A model generated the notes under the pieces. It had not been told where the DNA came from. It ran no database searches and saw only the letters and a list, made by a program, of their open reading frames with translations. The position numbers were made by a program, and so were the translations under genes. This document shows, piece after piece, positions 63,578-64,000 of a DNA stretch of 64,000 bases; positions within the stretch are counted from its first letter, which is position 1, and every line of letters starts with the position of its first letter. This DNA comes from Marixanthomonas sp963974425 (GTDB lineage Bacteria > Bacteroidota > Bacteroidia > Flavobacteriales > Flavobacteriaceae), in the NCBI RefSeq assembly GCF_963974425.1, contig NZ_CAXBCK010000006.1, positions 28,808-92,807 on the forward strand, given 5' to 3'.

Positions 63578-64000
63578 ATGAAAGTACTCGTAATACAACA
63601 AAAAATGATTGGTGACGTGTTAACGTCCACCGTGCTATTTGAGGTATTACGAAACCATTTTCCAGAAGCTGAGTTACATTACTTAGTCAATTCGCACACC
63701 ATTCCCGTAATTGAAAATAACCCTGTTATTGATAAAGTGATTCCATTTACCAATGAAGTGGAGTCTTCTAAGAGCGAGTTTAAGGCCTTGCGGGAGAGTG
63801 TAAAAAAGGAAGGCTACGATGTGGTGATCGATGCGTATGCTAAAATAAGCAGCGCTTGGATAGCAAAAAGCTCGGGAGCAAAATACCGTATTTCATATAA
63901 AAAATGGTACACCCAGTTTGCATACACCCACACGTTTTCTCGGCACACCATGTCATTAACACAAGCTGGATTGGCGATTGAAAACAGGTTAATGCTACTA
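63578..64000 (+). CDS. Glycosyltransferase family 9 (heptosyltransferase-like), 3' end outside window
   Basis: The ATG lies four bases after the dapD stop and the frame is open to the last base (141 codons). MKVLVIQQKMIGDVLTSTVL and HYLVNSHTIPVIENNPVIDK match family 9 enzymes that add heptose or other sugars to lipopolysaccharide core. The sugar donor and acceptor domains continue beyond the window. Confidence 0.85.
   Translation, partial: MKVLVIQQKMIGDVLTSTVLFEVLRNHFPEAELHYLVNSHTIPVIENNPVIDKVIPFTNEVESSKSEFKALRESVKKEGYDVVIDAYAKISSAWIAKSSGAKYRISYKKWYTQFAYTHTFSRHTMSLTQAGLAIENRLMLL

Overview
The window looks like a chromosomal segment of a marine-type member of the Flavobacteriaceae (Bacteroidota). 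It is AT-rich and has type IX secretion (T9SS) C-terminal sorting domains, TAnnTTTG-type -7 promoter boxes, a hybrid two-component regulator, bacillithiol synthesis (BshC), DUF5606/DUF5683/DUF349 proteins, and a split methylmalonyl-CoA mutase. The species cannot be named from the sequence alone.

Bases 1 to about 19,370 are an accessory island next to tRNA-Pro(GGG) (19372-19449). A tyrosine recombinase (17941-19158) lies beside the 3' end of the tRNA, and a second, decayed copy of the recombinase sits at 2542-3380. Each recombinase is preceded by the same module: beta-helix protein, hairpin, T9SS protein, hairpin. The island is therefore built from two diverged copies of one module about 15 kb apart. 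In the two copies the 5' leader with the start of the signal peptide, and the 3' hairpin, of the T9SS gene are conserved, but the secreted body is different. The body in copy 2 instead matches the protein at 10566-12290. This looks like exchange of secreted cargo between fixed flanks and is the most interesting signal here. Between the copies lie a frameshifted hybrid two-component regulator (3885-7936), three helically phased repeats upstream of a secreted repeat protein (8557-9816), lipoproteins, a small outer-membrane barrel, and remnants of other genes.

From 19.5 kb on the window is ordinary core genome. 20215-23707 encodes an acyl-CoA (propionyl-CoA) carboxylase in three subunits, and 29154-32870 encodes methylmalonyl-CoA mutase. 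Together these supply most of the propionyl-CoA to succinyl-CoA route; the epimerase is not in the window. Between them are YebC, a membrane protein/DUF1287 pair, a PQQ-type sugar dehydrogenase with a cytochrome c lipoprotein, uridine kinase and a DivIC-like division protein. 34509-39788 holds parA, parB, a DUF5683 protein, dapB, lepB and a WbqC protein. 39892-44408 holds a QEGLA metallopeptidase, an ATP-grasp ligase and, convergent with them, bshC. 44596-48555 holds relA/spoT, a Fur-family regulator and purA.

48610-55893 carries an OstA/LptA-like protein, a class III aminotransferase, a TPR protein, two tandem DUF368 membrane proteins and aroE. After that come a DUF349 protein, a methyltransferase, mazG, nhaA, a DUF5606 protein, peptide deformylase, ruvX, dapD and the start of a family 9 glycosyltransferase that runs off the end. 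Many core genes overlap by 1-11 bases, which suggests translational coupling.
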